Positions 9,185-18,345 of a DNA stretch of 64,000 nucleotides are shown here, piece by piece. The notes under the pieces are model-generated. The model was given only the letters and a program-made list of their open reading frames with translations. It was not told the origin of the DNA and did no database searches. The DNA comes from Chryseobacterium artocarpi (GTDB lineage Bacteria > Bacteroidota > Bacteroidia > Flavobacteriales > Weeksellaceae). The stretch lies in assembly GCF_001684975.1 (NCBI RefSeq), contig NZ_MAYH01000012.1, positions 496,001 through 560,000 of the forward strand. The letters run 5' to 3'. Every line of letters begins with the position of its first letter. The first letter of the stretch is position 1. Position numbers and translations under genes: made by a program.

Positions 9185-9192
9185 TACCTTTG
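9185..9192 (+). promoter_or_regulatory. -7 box TACCTTTG before the TonB receptor
   Basis: TACCTTTG matches TAnnTTTG exactly, 29 nt before ATG 9221. An AT-rich stretch with TTTT near 9161 stands in for a -33 box. No Fur box could be recognised by eye. Confidence 0.55.
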
Positions 9193-9220
9193 CCGAATTA
9201 TAAAACTTTGATTTGAAGAA

Positions 9221-11431
9221 ATGAAAAAGCATTATGCATTCATAGGTCTGCTGGCTTCGGGAGTGATGTTCTCCCAGACAGTTAATGACTCTGTTGTTTC
9301 TAAAGGAATTGACGACGTTGTAATTGTTGCATCCAGAAAACCTACAAAAATATCTGAAATCCCAGGTACCGTTTGGGTAGTACAGAAAGAAAAAATCCAG
9401 GAACAGGCAAAAAGTGGAGTTCCGATTAAGGAAATGTTATCTATTTTGATTCCAAGTATGGATATCGGACCTCAGGGAAGAACCAATTACGGACAAAATA
9501 TGAGAGGGCGTTCTACATTGGTAATGATAGACGGTGTTTCCTTAAATAGTATCCGTGCAATCAGCCGTCAGTTGGATGCTATTGACCCTTTTAACATTGA
9601 AAGAATTGAAGTGCTTTCAGGAGCAAGTTCTATCTATGGAGGAAATGCTACGGGAGGTATTATCAATATCATTACAAAAACCCCATCCAAAAAAGGAATC
9701 AGTGGGGAAACTGAATTGGGAGTACGTACAGGATTTATGGGAAGTGATGACCATGATTTCCGTGCTGCACAAGCTATTTCAGGAAAAGGAGAGAAGTTTT
9801 TCGGGAGGTTAGGAGTTGCTTATCAGCAAAATGGAGGAGTGTATGGTGCTGATCAGAAACAGCTTTTTACCGACATTACACAAACTGACCTTCAGTACAA
9901 CCAGTCAATCGATATCCTGGCAACCGGAGGATATAAATTTAATGATAAACATAAAATAACAGCTTCTCTTCAATATTATAATTCCAAATTCAATGGTGAC
10001 AGAAGTTTATATTTAGGTGAAAATCTAAGTGCTTTTACTACGAAAAATGGGAATTTACTGGAGATGAGAGATGGTTTCTCTTCAGATAAAAATGTAGGAA
10101 CGGAGCGTTATATGGGTACTGTAGCTTATACAGGAAATAACATTCTTGGCGGACAGGATCTGTATGTTCAGTTTGCTACAAGAGGTGAAAAACTAGGATT
10201 CTATCCATTCCCCGGAAATGTAAAGCAGGGAACCGGAAATATGGCTTATATGTCTTCGTCTCAGCAGGATACTTATTATTCCGGCATCAAGGCTTTATTG
10301 TCAAAATCATGGAGAGGGCTAAATGTGACTTATGGTGTAGATGTTGACTTTGAAAAATTCGAAGGGACTCAATCCGTTTATAACATTGGTAAAACCATGT
10401 CAAGTGGTGGATTGATCAATGAAACTCAATTCAGTTTAGGAAGATATCCTACCAACCATTCACAAAGCTACGCAGGATATGTGCAGGCAAAATACAATAT
10501 TCTTCCAAAATTACAGATTAATGGAGGTATTCGTTATCAGAATATTAAGGTGAAAGTGGATGGTTTTGTCGGATCAGAACAACAAACTCAGATTGCAATG
10601 GGATACGGACAATCTGCCTCGGCAATTCCGGGAGGAGAAAGTTCTTATAACGTCACTTTGGCAAATGCCGGATTATTATATAAATTCAATGAGCAGCATC
10701 AGGTTTGGGGGACGTTCTCTCAGGGAGTAAGTCTTGCTGACCCTGCTAAATATTACGGAATTGGTACCTACAAGCTGAATGGAGCACATTGGGATGTTGT
10801 TTCAAGCATTAATGTAAAAGATCAGCCTTTGCAGGCAATCAAAACCAATCAGTATGAAGTGGGATATCGTGTGAATAAAGGAGGATTGAGAGCACAGGTT
10901 GCCGGATTTTTAAGTAATTCAGATAAAACCGTTACAGTAGACAGAAAAACATTCCAGATTCTTGTTAATGATTTAAAAATGAGAAACATGGGTATTGAAG
11001 CTGAGGTTTCTTATTCAATGAATAACGGTGTTTATTTCGGAGCAAGCGGTCTTTTAATTAAATCTGAAGTAGACAATAAAGGAGAATGGCAGAAACAAGA
11101 TATTTCCAATGCTTCACCATCAAAATTGGTGACATATATCGGATATAATGTGAAAAACTGGTCGTTCAGATTCCAGTCATTACAGAATTTCAAGCAGAAG
11201 GATGAGCTTAACAACGTAGTTGAAGGTTATAACACATCCGATCTTATGGTAGGATACAGATTCAATTGGGGTAAACTCAACCTTGGTATTCAGAATGTAT
11301 TTAACACAGATTATCAGACGATCTGGAGCAAACGTTCTCAGGTTTTATATTCAAGCTATGGAATGCCTGCATTATTTAATTATAAAGGAAGAGGTAGAAC
11401 ATTTAATCTGTCTTACACTTTTGAATTTTAA
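9221..11431 (+). CDS. TonB-dependent siderophore receptor, ferric-aerobactin (IutA)-like
   Basis: A 736-residue outer-membrane receptor with a signal peptide (MKKHYAFIGLLASGVMFSQ), an N-terminal plug (about residues 30-165) and a 22-strand barrel ending in an aromatic residue (LSYTFEF). The plug segment GRTNYGQNMRGR, then SRQLDAIDPFNIERIEV and SGASSIYGG, closely resembles the E. coli aerobactin receptor IutA and its relatives, which supports hydroxamate-siderophore uptake. It has no carboxypeptidase-like N-terminal extension. No siderophore synthesis or ABC uptake genes are nearby, so it may scavenge xenosiderophores; that part is inference. A terminator follows at 11481-11522. Confidence 0.9.
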   Translation: MKKHYAFIGLLASGVMFSQTVNDSVVSKGIDDVVIVASRKPTKISEIPGTVWVVQKEKIQEQAKSGVPIKEMLSILIPSMDIGPQGRTNYGQNMRGRSTLVMIDGVSLNSIRAISRQLDAIDPFNIERIEVLSGASSIYGGNATGGIINIITKTPSKKGISGETELGVRTGFMGSDDHDFRAAQAISGKGEKFFGRLGVAYQQNGGVYGADQKQLFTDITQTDLQYNQSIDILATGGYKFNDKHKITASLQYYNSKFNGDRSLYLGENLSAFTTKNGNLLEMRDGFSSDKNVGTERYMGTVAYTGNNILGGQDLYVQFATRGEKLGFYPFPGNVKQGTGNMAYMSSSQQDTYYSGIKALLSKSWRGLNVTYGVDVDFEKFEGTQSVYNIGKTMSSGGLINETQFSLGRYPTNHSQSYAGYVQAKYNILPKLQINGGIRYQNIKVKVDGFVGSEQQTQIAMGYGQSASAIPGGESSYNVTLANAGLLYKFNEQHQVWGTFSQGVSLADPAKYYGIGTYKLNGAHWDVVSSINVKDQPLQAIKTNQYEVGYRVNKGGLRAQVAGFLSNSDKTVTVDRKTFQILVNDLKMRNMGIEAEVSYSMNNGVYFGASGLLIKSEVDNKGEWQKQDISNASPSKLVTYIGYNVKNWSFRFQSLQNFKQKDELNNVVEGYNTSDLMVGYRFNWGKLNLGIQNVFNTDYQTIWSKRSQVLYSSYGMPALFNYKGRGRTFNLSYTFEF

Positions 11432-11480
11432 AAATAAAATTAGGGTTTAATACCTTAATCCAAATCAAATACTTTCTACA

Positions 11481-11522
11481 AATCCGGTTTCTGATACTGT
11501 TCCGAAGCCGGATTTTAATTTT
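11481..11522 (+). terminator. Rho-independent terminator after the TonB receptor
   Basis: AATCCGGTTTC (11481-11491) pairs with GAAGCCGGATT (11504-11514), 11 pairs with one G-U and a 12-nt loop, followed by a T-rich run. Confidence 0.8.
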
Positions 11523-11561
11523 AGAAGTAAATGTTGATTCAGTACATACTGAAGCCAAAAC

Positions 11562-11593
11562 TTTGAACTTTATCCCCTGAAGCTGTATCTTTG
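11562..11593 (+). promoter_or_regulatory. Promoter TTTG-20-TATCTTTG, leaderless gene
   Basis: TTTG at 11562-11565 and TATCTTTG at 11586-11593 are spaced by 20 nt. ATG 11598 begins 5 nt after the -7 box, so the transcript probably starts at the start codon. Confidence 0.75.
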
Positions 11594-11597
11594 CCCT

Positions 11598-12302
11598 ATG
11601 AAAGATTTAATGGGCAGAGCGATCTGGGATTATTATCATGATAACAATCCTGAAGACCTGCAGACTGAAACATCAATTTCTGAGTTGGATGAACTTCCGG
11701 TAGACTATTTATTCAGAGATTTCGAAGATATGATTGATATTGAACAGAAAGCCTTAAAACTATCTACAGGAAAAGTCCTGGATATAGGAGCTGGAGCGGG
11801 TTCTCATGCTTTGTATCTTCAGGATGAAATGAATCTTGACGTGCTAGCTTTGGATATTTCTCCGAAGTCTGTTGAGGTTTGCCAATTAAGAGGTATCAAA
11901 AATGCAGTTTGTACAAATATTCTTGATTTTTTAGGAGAAACATTTGATACCATTTTATTATTGATGAATGGTACCGGAATTTTTGAAGGATTATCTAAAA
12001 TTGATATTTACCTTCAAAAACTGGGATCTTTATTGAATGAAGGAGGGCAGATTCTGATTGACAGTACAGATATTCTTTATATGTTCGACCGTGATAAAGA
12101 TGGCGGAGTTTATATTCCTGCCGGTGGATATTATGGAGAACTGGAATATGTCGTTCATTATAAAGGCGAATCGGAAGAGCCTATCACATGGCTGTACCTT
12201 GACTTTAATACCTTGAAGAACGCTGCTATAAATAATGGATTCAACATCGAAAGAGTAGTACAGGACGAGGATTCCTATTTAGCGAAACTTACTAAAATAT
12301 AG
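11598..12302 (+). CDS. Class I SAM-dependent methyltransferase
   Basis: A 234-residue soluble methyltransferase. Motif I is clear at residues 60-70 (VLDIGAGAGSH), followed by the acidic end of strand 2 (VLALDISPKSVEVC) and motif IV (FDTILLLMNGTGIF). The substrate is not evident; the ring of small Asn/Gly residues in motif IV is typical of small-molecule methylases. It has its own strong leaderless promoter. Its 3' end overlaps the convergent minus-strand gene by 28 bp (12275-12302). Confidence 0.88.
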   Translation: MKDLMGRAIWDYYHDNNPEDLQTETSISELDELPVDYLFRDFEDMIDIEQKALKLSTGKVLDIGAGAGSHALYLQDEMNLDVLALDISPKSVEVCQLRGIKNAVCTNILDFLGETFDTILLLMNGTGIFEGLSKIDIYLQKLGSLLNEGGQILIDSTDILYMFDRDKDGGVYIPAGGYYGELEYVVHYKGESEEPITWLYLDFNTLKNAAINNGFNIERVVQDEDSYLAKLTKI

Positions 12303-12940
12303 CCGTCAAATAATCCCTGATAATTAATCGTGATCAGAATTGCCATTATTGCACAGATTATGATCGGAAAAATATATGAAGCTGCTCTGTAGGGCAGCTT
12401 TTTAGGTGTAAAAAGTACCCAGAATCCAAAGAGAATTAATGCACCAGTTCCTGCAACAAGAAATTCTGGACTTTTTCTTATTGTAAAAGAATCTTTTGAG
12501 TTGAGCATATAGATTAAAGAAATCAAAAAACGCTGAATAAACAGAAAAGCGAACCCAAAAGCAATAGTGATACTTGAGGCTAAATATTTTTTAAGCTTAA
12601 TGAAATTCAGACCTAATAAGATCGCTCCAGGAATTGTTCCTAAAAGGATACTGATAATGAATATTAATTCTCTGGGAAAAAGTTTGATTGCACTTGGATC
12701 TTCTGTAATATGATCCTGCCATAATTCCTTTTCTTCTGTACGTTTTAATTCTTCTGCCTCTTTTTTCCTTTGAATCAGTTGCTGAACAGCCGTTTCTTCT
12801 TCGGCAGTGAAAATTCTTCCTCTTTCTTTTAAAACCTCCAGTGCGATCTGAACCGCCTCAGGAACAAAGCGATTGCCTTCTTTTAAATATTTTTCTAATT
12901 CCGTATCAGAAAGCTTCCTTAAAACACTCTTATTAACCAT
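12275..12940 (-). CDS. Hypothetical protein with four membrane segments
   Basis: A 221-residue protein not assigned to a family. Residues 1-85 are soluble, charged and helical (KLSDTELEKYLKEGNRFVPE, then a Glu/Lys-rich coiled-coil-like stretch EETAVQQLIQRKKEAEELKR). The rest holds about four membrane spans (LIFIISILLGTIPGAILLG, ITIAFGFAFLFIQRFLI, FLVAGTGALILFGFWVLF, YIFPIIICAIMAILITI). A -7 box TATATTTG lies on the minus strand at 12952-12959, close to ATG 12940. The 3' end overlaps the convergent methyltransferase gene. An inner-membrane location is likely; no function is proposed. Confidence 0.75.
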   Translation of the reverse strand: MVNKSVLRKLSDTELEKYLKEGNRFVPEAVQIALEVLKERGRIFTAEEETAVQQLIQRKKEAEELKRTEEKELWQDHITEDPSAIKLFPRELIFIISILLGTIPGAILLGLNFIKLKKYLASSITIAFGFAFLFIQRFLISLIYMLNSKDSFTIRKSPEFLVAGTGALILFGFWVLFTPKKLPYRAASYIFPIIICAIMAILITINYQGLFDGYILVSFAK

Positions 12941-12951
12941 AATAACGGCTG

Positions 12952-12959
12952 CAAATATA
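12952..12959 (-). promoter_or_regulatory. -7 box TATATTTG (minus)
   Basis: Read on the minus strand, CAAATATA becomes TATATTTG, an exact TAnnTTTG match 11 nt before ATG 12940. No -33 TTTG was found. Confidence 0.5.
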
Positions 12960-13030
12960 AAATAATATTATTTCTTACATGTAGAATACAATATGTGATA
13001 TATAATTTTATTGTAGATAAAATCTTGCTG

Positions 13031-13061
13031 AAATAAAAAAGGCTGCTTCATCTGAAACAGC
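13031..13061 (-). terminator. Rho-independent terminator after metG
   Basis: On the minus strand GCTGTTTC-AGAT-GAAGCAGC forms an 8-pair hairpin (13061-13042) followed by CTTTTTTATTT. It is flanked by T-rich sequence on the other side too, so it could work in both directions. Confidence 0.8.
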
Positions 13062-13085
13062 TTTTTTATTTATTGCAAGGTCTAA

Positions 13086-15122
13086 TTATCCGATCTCAAT
13101 ACCGTTTTCAACATTACTGTCGTCCGGTGTTACGAAAGATAATTTTCCATCAGGTTTAGTTGTTAATAATAACATTCCCTGAGATTCAATTCCTCTGATT
13201 TTTCTTGGAGCAAGGTTTAATAAGATCATTACCTGCTTACCTACAACTTCCTCAGGAGTAAAGCTTTCCGCAATACCTGAAACCACCGTTCTTACATCTA
13301 CTCCTGTATCTACAGTAAGTTTCAGTAATTTATCAGCTTTTTCTACTTTTTCAGCTTCTAAAATGGTTGCTGTTCTAAGGTCTATTTTAGTAAAATCATC
13401 AAATGTGATCTCTTCTTTCATTGGATTAGCGTTAGGGTTTGTTTTTTTATTGTTTTGTTTGGTGTCTTCAAGCTTTTGAATCTGAGCTTCAATTACATTG
13501 TCTTCAATTTTCGAGAAAAGAAGAGATGCTTCATTGATTTTATGACCCGTTTCAATTAAAACAGATTGGTTTTCAACATCGTCCCAGCTTTTCGCTTCAA
13601 CATTAAACATATTCAATAACTTTTCAGAACTGAAAGGCATGAATGGCTCACATAACTGAGCTAATGCCACAGCAATTTGAGCTCCTACAAATAATGATTG
13701 TGCCGCTTTTTCCGGATTGTCTTTAATTGTTTTCCATGGTTCTTCAGTCTGAAGATATTGGTTCCCGAATCTTGCAAGGTTCATTAAGGCTGATAAAGCA
13801 TTTCTGAATTCATAATTATCAAGGAATCCAGCGATTTCTTTAGCCGCTTTGTTAATCTCTTTTAATTCAGGACTATTTACATCTCCCTGAGGAACAACAC
13901 CATCATAGTATTTATGAATAAGAACCGCAACTCTATTGATAAAGTTTCCGAAGATACCTACCAACTCAGAATTATTCTTCGTCTGGAAATCCTTCCAAGT
14001 GAAGTTATTGTCCTTAGTTTCAGGAGCTGACGAAAGCAATGCATATCTTAAAACATCCTGTTGTCCAGGGAACTCTTCTACATATTCGTGCGCCCAAACC
14101 GCCCAGTTTCTTGAAGTTGAAATTTTATCATTCTCAAGATTCAGGAATTCAAATGCAGGAACGTTTTTAGGCATAATAAAACCTCCGTGCGCCTTCATCA
14201 TTGCTGGGAAGATAATACAGTGGAATACAATATTATCCTTTCCGATAAAGTGTACCAGATCACTTTCTTCACTCTGCCAGTAATGTTTCCAGTCTTTTCC
14301 GTTTTTTTCTGCCCATTCTTTGGTGAAAGAAATATATCCGATAGGAGCATCAAACCAAACATAAAGAACTTTTCCTTCCGCATTAGGAAGCGGAACTGGA
14401 ACACCCCAGTTTAGATCTCTGGTCATAGCACGTGGTTTCAAACCATCATTTAACCATGATTTAACCTGTCCGTATACATTCGGTTTCCAGTCGTCTTTAT
14501 GACCTTCAATGATCCACTCGTTTAAGAAGTCTTCGTATTCATTTAGAGGTAGATACCAGTTCTTTGTATCTTTAAGAATAGGAACATTTCCACTAAGCAT
14601 TGACTTCGGATTGATCAGCTCTGATGGAGATAGGGTAGAACCACATTTCTCACACTGGTCACCGTAAGCGTTTTCATTACCACAGTTCGGGCAAGTTCCT
14701 ACAATATAACGGTCAGCAAGGAATTCTCCCGCCTGTTCATCAAAATACTGTTCAGAAACTTCTTCAGTGAATTTTTCTTTATCATAAAGAACTTTGAAAA
14801 ATTCCTGGCTTGTCTGATAATGCTTTGGGGAAGTCGTTCTTGAATACTCATCAAATGAAATCCCTAGATCAGAAAAAGATTTTTTGATGATTCCGTGGTA
14901 TTTGTCCACGATATCCTGAGGGGTAACTCCTTCTTTTTTAGCTCTTATGGTGATAGGAATACCGTGTTCATCTGAACCACAGATAAAGGCTACATCTTTT
15001 CCTAATCTTCTCTGAAATCTTGCGTAAACATCCGCAGGAATATAAACACCTGCCAAATGTCCTATATGAACCGGACCGTTTGCATAAGGCAAAGCTGCCG
15101 TAATCATCTTTCTGTTTGACAT
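13086..15122 (-). CDS. metG: Methionyl-tRNA synthetase
   Basis: A 678-residue class I aminoacyl-tRNA synthetase charging tRNA-Met. The HIGH motif is at residues 19-22 (PYANGPVHIGHL). A zinc knuckle with four cysteines (CPNCGNENAYGDQCEKC) follows around residue 145, and the KMSKS loop appears as KISTS (ENDKISTSRNW). The C-terminal 110 residues are the EMAPII/Trbp111-like tRNA-binding domain (FDDFTKIDLRTATILEAEKV), giving the long form that dimerises. Its -7 box is at 15143-15150 and a terminator lies downstream. The variant KMSKS loop is common in this MetRS class and is not a defect. Confidence 0.97.
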   Translation of the reverse strand: MSNRKMITAALPYANGPVHIGHLAGVYIPADVYARFQRRLGKDVAFICGSDEHGIPITIRAKKEGVTPQDIVDKYHGIIKKSFSDLGISFDEYSRTTSPKHYQTSQEFFKVLYDKEKFTEEVSEQYFDEQAGEFLADRYIVGTCPNCGNENAYGDQCEKCGSTLSPSELINPKSMLSGNVPILKDTKNWYLPLNEYEDFLNEWIIEGHKDDWKPNVYGQVKSWLNDGLKPRAMTRDLNWGVPVPLPNAEGKVLYVWFDAPIGYISFTKEWAEKNGKDWKHYWQSEESDLVHFIGKDNIVFHCIIFPAMMKAHGGFIMPKNVPAFEFLNLENDKISTSRNWAVWAHEYVEEFPGQQDVLRYALLSSAPETKDNNFTWKDFQTKNNSELVGIFGNFINRVAVLIHKYYDGVVPQGDVNSPELKEINKAAKEIAGFLDNYEFRNALSALMNLARFGNQYLQTEEPWKTIKDNPEKAAQSLFVGAQIAVALAQLCEPFMPFSSEKLLNMFNVEAKSWDDVENQSVLIETGHKINEASLLFSKIEDNVIEAQIQKLEDTKQNNKKTNPNANPMKEEITFDDFTKIDLRTATILEAEKVEKADKLLKLTVDTGVDVRTVVSGIAESFTPEEVVGKQVMILLNLAPRKIRGIESQGMLLLTTKPDGKLSFVTPDDSNVENGIEIG

Positions 15123-15142
15123 TTATAGTAAAGTTTTGATTG

Positions 15143-15150
15143 CAAAGATA
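15143..15150 (-). promoter_or_regulatory. -7 box TATCTTTG of metG (minus)
   Basis: CAAAGATA on the plus strand reads TATCTTTG on the minus strand, an exact -7 match about 20 nt before the metG ATG at 15122. Confidence 0.6.
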
Positions 15151-15228
15151 AGGAATATCTCTTGAATACCGCTCTTTGAGGTGTTATTATGATAAATCTT
15201 CCTGTTTTTCGACGGCGAATATGAATTT

Positions 15229-15250
15229 AAGTTAAACAATTGTTTAACTT
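15229..15250. promoter_or_regulatory. Perfect 22-bp palindrome upstream of susC-like gene
   Basis: AAGTTAAACAA followed directly by TTGTTTAACTT is an uninterrupted dyad of 11-base arms. It lies about 145 bp before the preferred end of the possible -7 region of susC and 79 bp from the metG -7 box. The symmetry suits a dimeric repressor or activator such as a LacI-type protein. A degenerate copy (14 of 18 core bases) is at 25366-25383, upstream of the amylase operon. The regulator is not encoded in this window. Confidence 0.55.
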
Positions 15251-15453
15251 TTTGTTAATGTAAAACAAATATTATGCATTACATACTATCGTGTAAGGTA
15301 TTGATGTGTAAAATTTTAACTAAAATTGGTTTCGTAATATACATAAAATTATTATAAATTATATTAAAATTATAATAATTCTATTTTTTTTTTAAATTGC
15401 GAATCTGGTACAACACCAGAACAAGACTGAAACGAAACTATAAAAATAAGATT

Positions 15454-18333
15454 GTGAAGAATTTTACAACGGTATTAAAAATAGCGCCTGCTTTTCTACT
15501 GGCAAGTACAGTAATGCACGCGCAGACTAAAGACTCTATCATTAAAGAGAAGAAGATTGATGAAATTGTTTTGGTGGGATTTGGTGCAAAAAAGAAAACA
15601 GATTTAACAGGTTCTGTTACTGCTGTTACGGAAAAAGATTTTAATAAGGGGGCTATTGTTTCAGCTGATCAGCTGATTCAAGGTAAAGCACCTGGAGTTA
15701 GAATTACAAGTGGAGGAGGCTCTCCTGACTCTGCGCCGAATATCCGAATTCGTGGTGGCTCATCTTTAAGTGCATCTAATAATCCATTAATTGTTATTGA
15801 TGGAATTCCTTTAGATGGAACAAATCCTGCAGGAATTCAGAATCCATTAGCTCTTGTAAACCCTAATGATATTGAATCTTTTTCAATATTGAAGGATGCT
15901 TCCGCTACTGCTATTTATGGAGCAAGAGCTTCCAATGGTGTAATCTTGATTAAAACGAAGTCAGGAGGAGGTAGATTAAAGATGAGTTTTAATACTAACG
16001 TTTCTGTAGGACAGGTTACTAAATATATTGATGTAATGGACTCTGGTCAATATGTCGATTTTATTAAACAGTACTTTCCTAACGATGTTTGGAAACTTGG
16101 TGTAGGAGGAAACCCTTCCAATCCTACAACAATGGGTAAAGTATATGATACCAATTGGCAGGATGTAGTTTACAGAAATTCTGTATCTACAGATAATAAC
16201 TTCAGTGCATCAGGAAATTTATTCAAAGTATTACCTATCAGATTGTCTCTTGGCTATAACAGAACAGAAGGAGTGGTGAAGAATGATGATTTAGAAAGAT
16301 ATTCTGCAACTCTTCGTGTAACTCCAACTTTCTTTGATAAGCATTTAAAGATTGATATTAATGCAAAAGGCTACAGGATAGATAAAAAAACAGTGGACGC
16401 GGGAGCTGTCATTGGAGCTGCTTTGTCTAGAAACCCTACACTTCCTGTTTATAGCAGAGATGTTTGGGGACAAGGAGGAGCTAATTATTTTGGAGGTTAT
16501 TATCAGAATAATTATATCGCTAATGATGGAAGATATAATTTGACATATGATTCTAACCCTCTTGGAATGTTAGATCAAAGACATCGTCCTGAAAATACAT
16601 ATCGTTTTCTGGGAAATATGGAAATTGATTATAAGTTTCATTTTTTACCTGATTTAAGAGCGGTTGTTAATTTGGGTATTGAATCATCAAGAACAAAAAT
16701 TAGAGAAACATATGATCCGAATGCAAGAAATTCTGTGATTAACCTTGTATATGGTTCTTTAAATGATATAATATATAATCCTGGATTAGCATATGGTGAG
16801 AATCAGTACACCAATAATAAAAATTTTGATGCCTATTTAGTTTATAATAGGAAGATTAATGATTTTTTTACTAACTTCTTGATTCAGGGAGGATATACTT
16901 ATCAGGATTTTAGGTATGATGGTAACAAAGAGCAGTTTTATGCTGACCCTTCAGGAAGTGGGCTTCGAATACCTCAACCTAATAGGGCTAATCCTACTTA
17001 TGGATATTTCAACCATTTAAATCTTCAATCATTTTTCGCAAGAACAAACGTAGATATTTTAAATAAATATTTATTTACAGCTTCGTTCAGGGCAGATGCA
17101 TCGTCATTGTTCAATGGATTCGATAATCAATGGGGGTATTTCCCGTCCGCAGCATTTGCGTGGAAAATGCAAGAAGAATCATTCTTAAAAGATGTTGAGG
17201 CTGTAAAAGAATTAAAGTTAAGAATTGGTTGGGGGCAAACTGGGCAGCAGGATATTACTCAAATTTCGGGTGGTTTTTATCCTTCGCGACCTTTATTCTC
17301 TTTAGGAGGAGAAAACTCTCAATACCTTCCTGGATATAATATTTATTCTGCTCTAGGATTTAATAAAGATTTGAAATGGGAAACTACAACCAGTTGGAAT
17401 ATTGGGGTTGATTTTAGTTTATTTAAAGGAAATATACTTTCAGGAAGTCTTGACTTTTATGACAGGAAATCTACTGATTTGTTATTAAAATCTCCAGTTC
17501 CTCCAGGGCAGGGGCTTACCAATGAATTTGCAGCAAATGTTGGATCATTAAGAAACAGAGGTGTTGAATTAAATCTTAATGTAAACCCAATCAAAACAGA
17601 GACGTTTAACTGGAATATATTCGGTAATATGTCTTATAATAAGGGTGAAATACTTGAACTTGGATATTATGACAGAATTGCGGCAGGAGGAGATCTTCCT
17701 GTAGGAACAGGTGTTAAAATAGCTTACCATGTGGTAGGTCTTCAGCCTAATTCAGCATGGATGTTTGAACAGGTATATGACTCCAATGGAAATCCAATTG
17801 CTGATACATTTGTAGATCGAAACGGTGATGGTAAAATTACTAATGAAGATCGTTATAATGCACAGTTGGTTCCTAATTTTACATTCGGATTTGGGACAAC
17901 ATTAAATTATAAAAAATGGGATCTTACTGCTAATTTCAGAGGACAGATTGGAGGAAAAGTTTATGATGGAAGGCATGTGGCACAAGGGTTTGTTAATCAG
18001 GCGAAAACTTCTAATTCAGAACATTTGAGTAATTTGCTTGATTTCAATAATGGAAGATATTCATCTAACTTGATACAACCAACGGATAATATGTATTTCT
18101 CAGATTATTTTTTACATGATGCGTCATTCCTAAGACTAGACAATGTTACATTAGGTTATAATATTGAAAAAATCTTTGGAAATAAGGTTGATTTGAGAGT
18201 GTATGGTTCAGTAAATAATGCTTTTATTATTACGAAATATAAAGGGCAAGACCCTGAAAATTTTGGTGGTGTTGATAACAACTTCTATCCAAGACCAAGA
18301 ATTTATACAGTAGGGTTTAATTTTAATTTTTAA
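15454..18333 (+). CDS. SusC/RagA-like TonB-linked outer-membrane transporter (maltodextrin type)
   Basis: A barrel transporter of about 959 residues for oligosaccharides too large for porins. GTG 15454 is preferred because it gives a normal signal peptide (VKNFTTVLKIAPAFLLASTV, ending MHAQ); the frame is open to TTG 15397, which would add a polar, Arg-rich extension. After the signal the protein goes almost directly to the TonB-box-like IDEIVLVGFGAKKK and the plug (LIQGKAPGVRI, IRIRGGSS, NDIESFSILKDASATAIYG). The roughly 80-residue carboxypeptidase-like domain that many SusC proteins carry is absent. The C terminus IYTVGFNFNF is a normal barrel end. It is followed after 12 bp by the SusD partner; GH97 and GH13 genes nearby point to starch oligosaccharides. 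Confidence 0.9.
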   Translation: MKNFTTVLKIAPAFLLASTVMHAQTKDSIIKEKKIDEIVLVGFGAKKKTDLTGSVTAVTEKDFNKGAIVSADQLIQGKAPGVRITSGGGSPDSAPNIRIRGGSSLSASNNPLIVIDGIPLDGTNPAGIQNPLALVNPNDIESFSILKDASATAIYGARASNGVILIKTKSGGGRLKMSFNTNVSVGQVTKYIDVMDSGQYVDFIKQYFPNDVWKLGVGGNPSNPTTMGKVYDTNWQDVVYRNSVSTDNNFSASGNLFKVLPIRLSLGYNRTEGVVKNDDLERYSATLRVTPTFFDKHLKIDINAKGYRIDKKTVDAGAVIGAALSRNPTLPVYSRDVWGQGGANYFGGYYQNNYIANDGRYNLTYDSNPLGMLDQRHRPENTYRFLGNMEIDYKFHFLPDLRAVVNLGIESSRTKIRETYDPNARNSVINLVYGSLNDIIYNPGLAYGENQYTNNKNFDAYLVYNRKINDFFTNFLIQGGYTYQDFRYDGNKEQFYADPSGSGLRIPQPNRANPTYGYFNHLNLQSFFARTNVDILNKYLFTASFRADASSLFNGFDNQWGYFPSAAFAWKMQEESFLKDVEAVKELKLRIGWGQTGQQDITQISGGFYPSRPLFSLGGENSQYLPGYNIYSALGFNKDLKWETTTSWNIGVDFSLFKGNILSGSLDFYDRKSTDLLLKSPVPPGQGLTNEFAANVGSLRNRGVELNLNVNPIKTETFNWNIFGNMSYNKGEILELGYYDRIAAGGDLPVGTGVKIAYHVVGLQPNSAWMFEQVYDSNGNPIADTFVDRNGDGKITNEDRYNAQLVPNFTFGFGTTLNYKKWDLTANFRGQIGGKVYDGRHVAQGFVNQAKTSNSEHLSNLLDFNNGRYSSNLIQPTDNMYFSDYFLHDASFLRLDNVTLGYNIEKIFGNKVDLRVYGSVNNAFIITKYKGQDPENFGGVDNNFYPRPRIYTVGFNFNF

Positions 18334-18345
18334 TCTGAAATAACA

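Larger units (their letters stand above)
15123..15453. other. Intergenic control region between metG and the sus-like operon
   Basis: This 331-bp AT-rich stretch between divergent genes holds the metG -7 box (15143-15150), a perfect 22-bp palindrome (15229-15250) and, on the plus strand, a long T run followed by TAAATTGCG near 15393-15400. The last is one base short of a -7 box and may be the susC promoter. No open frame or RNA gene is seen. Confidence 0.5.
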
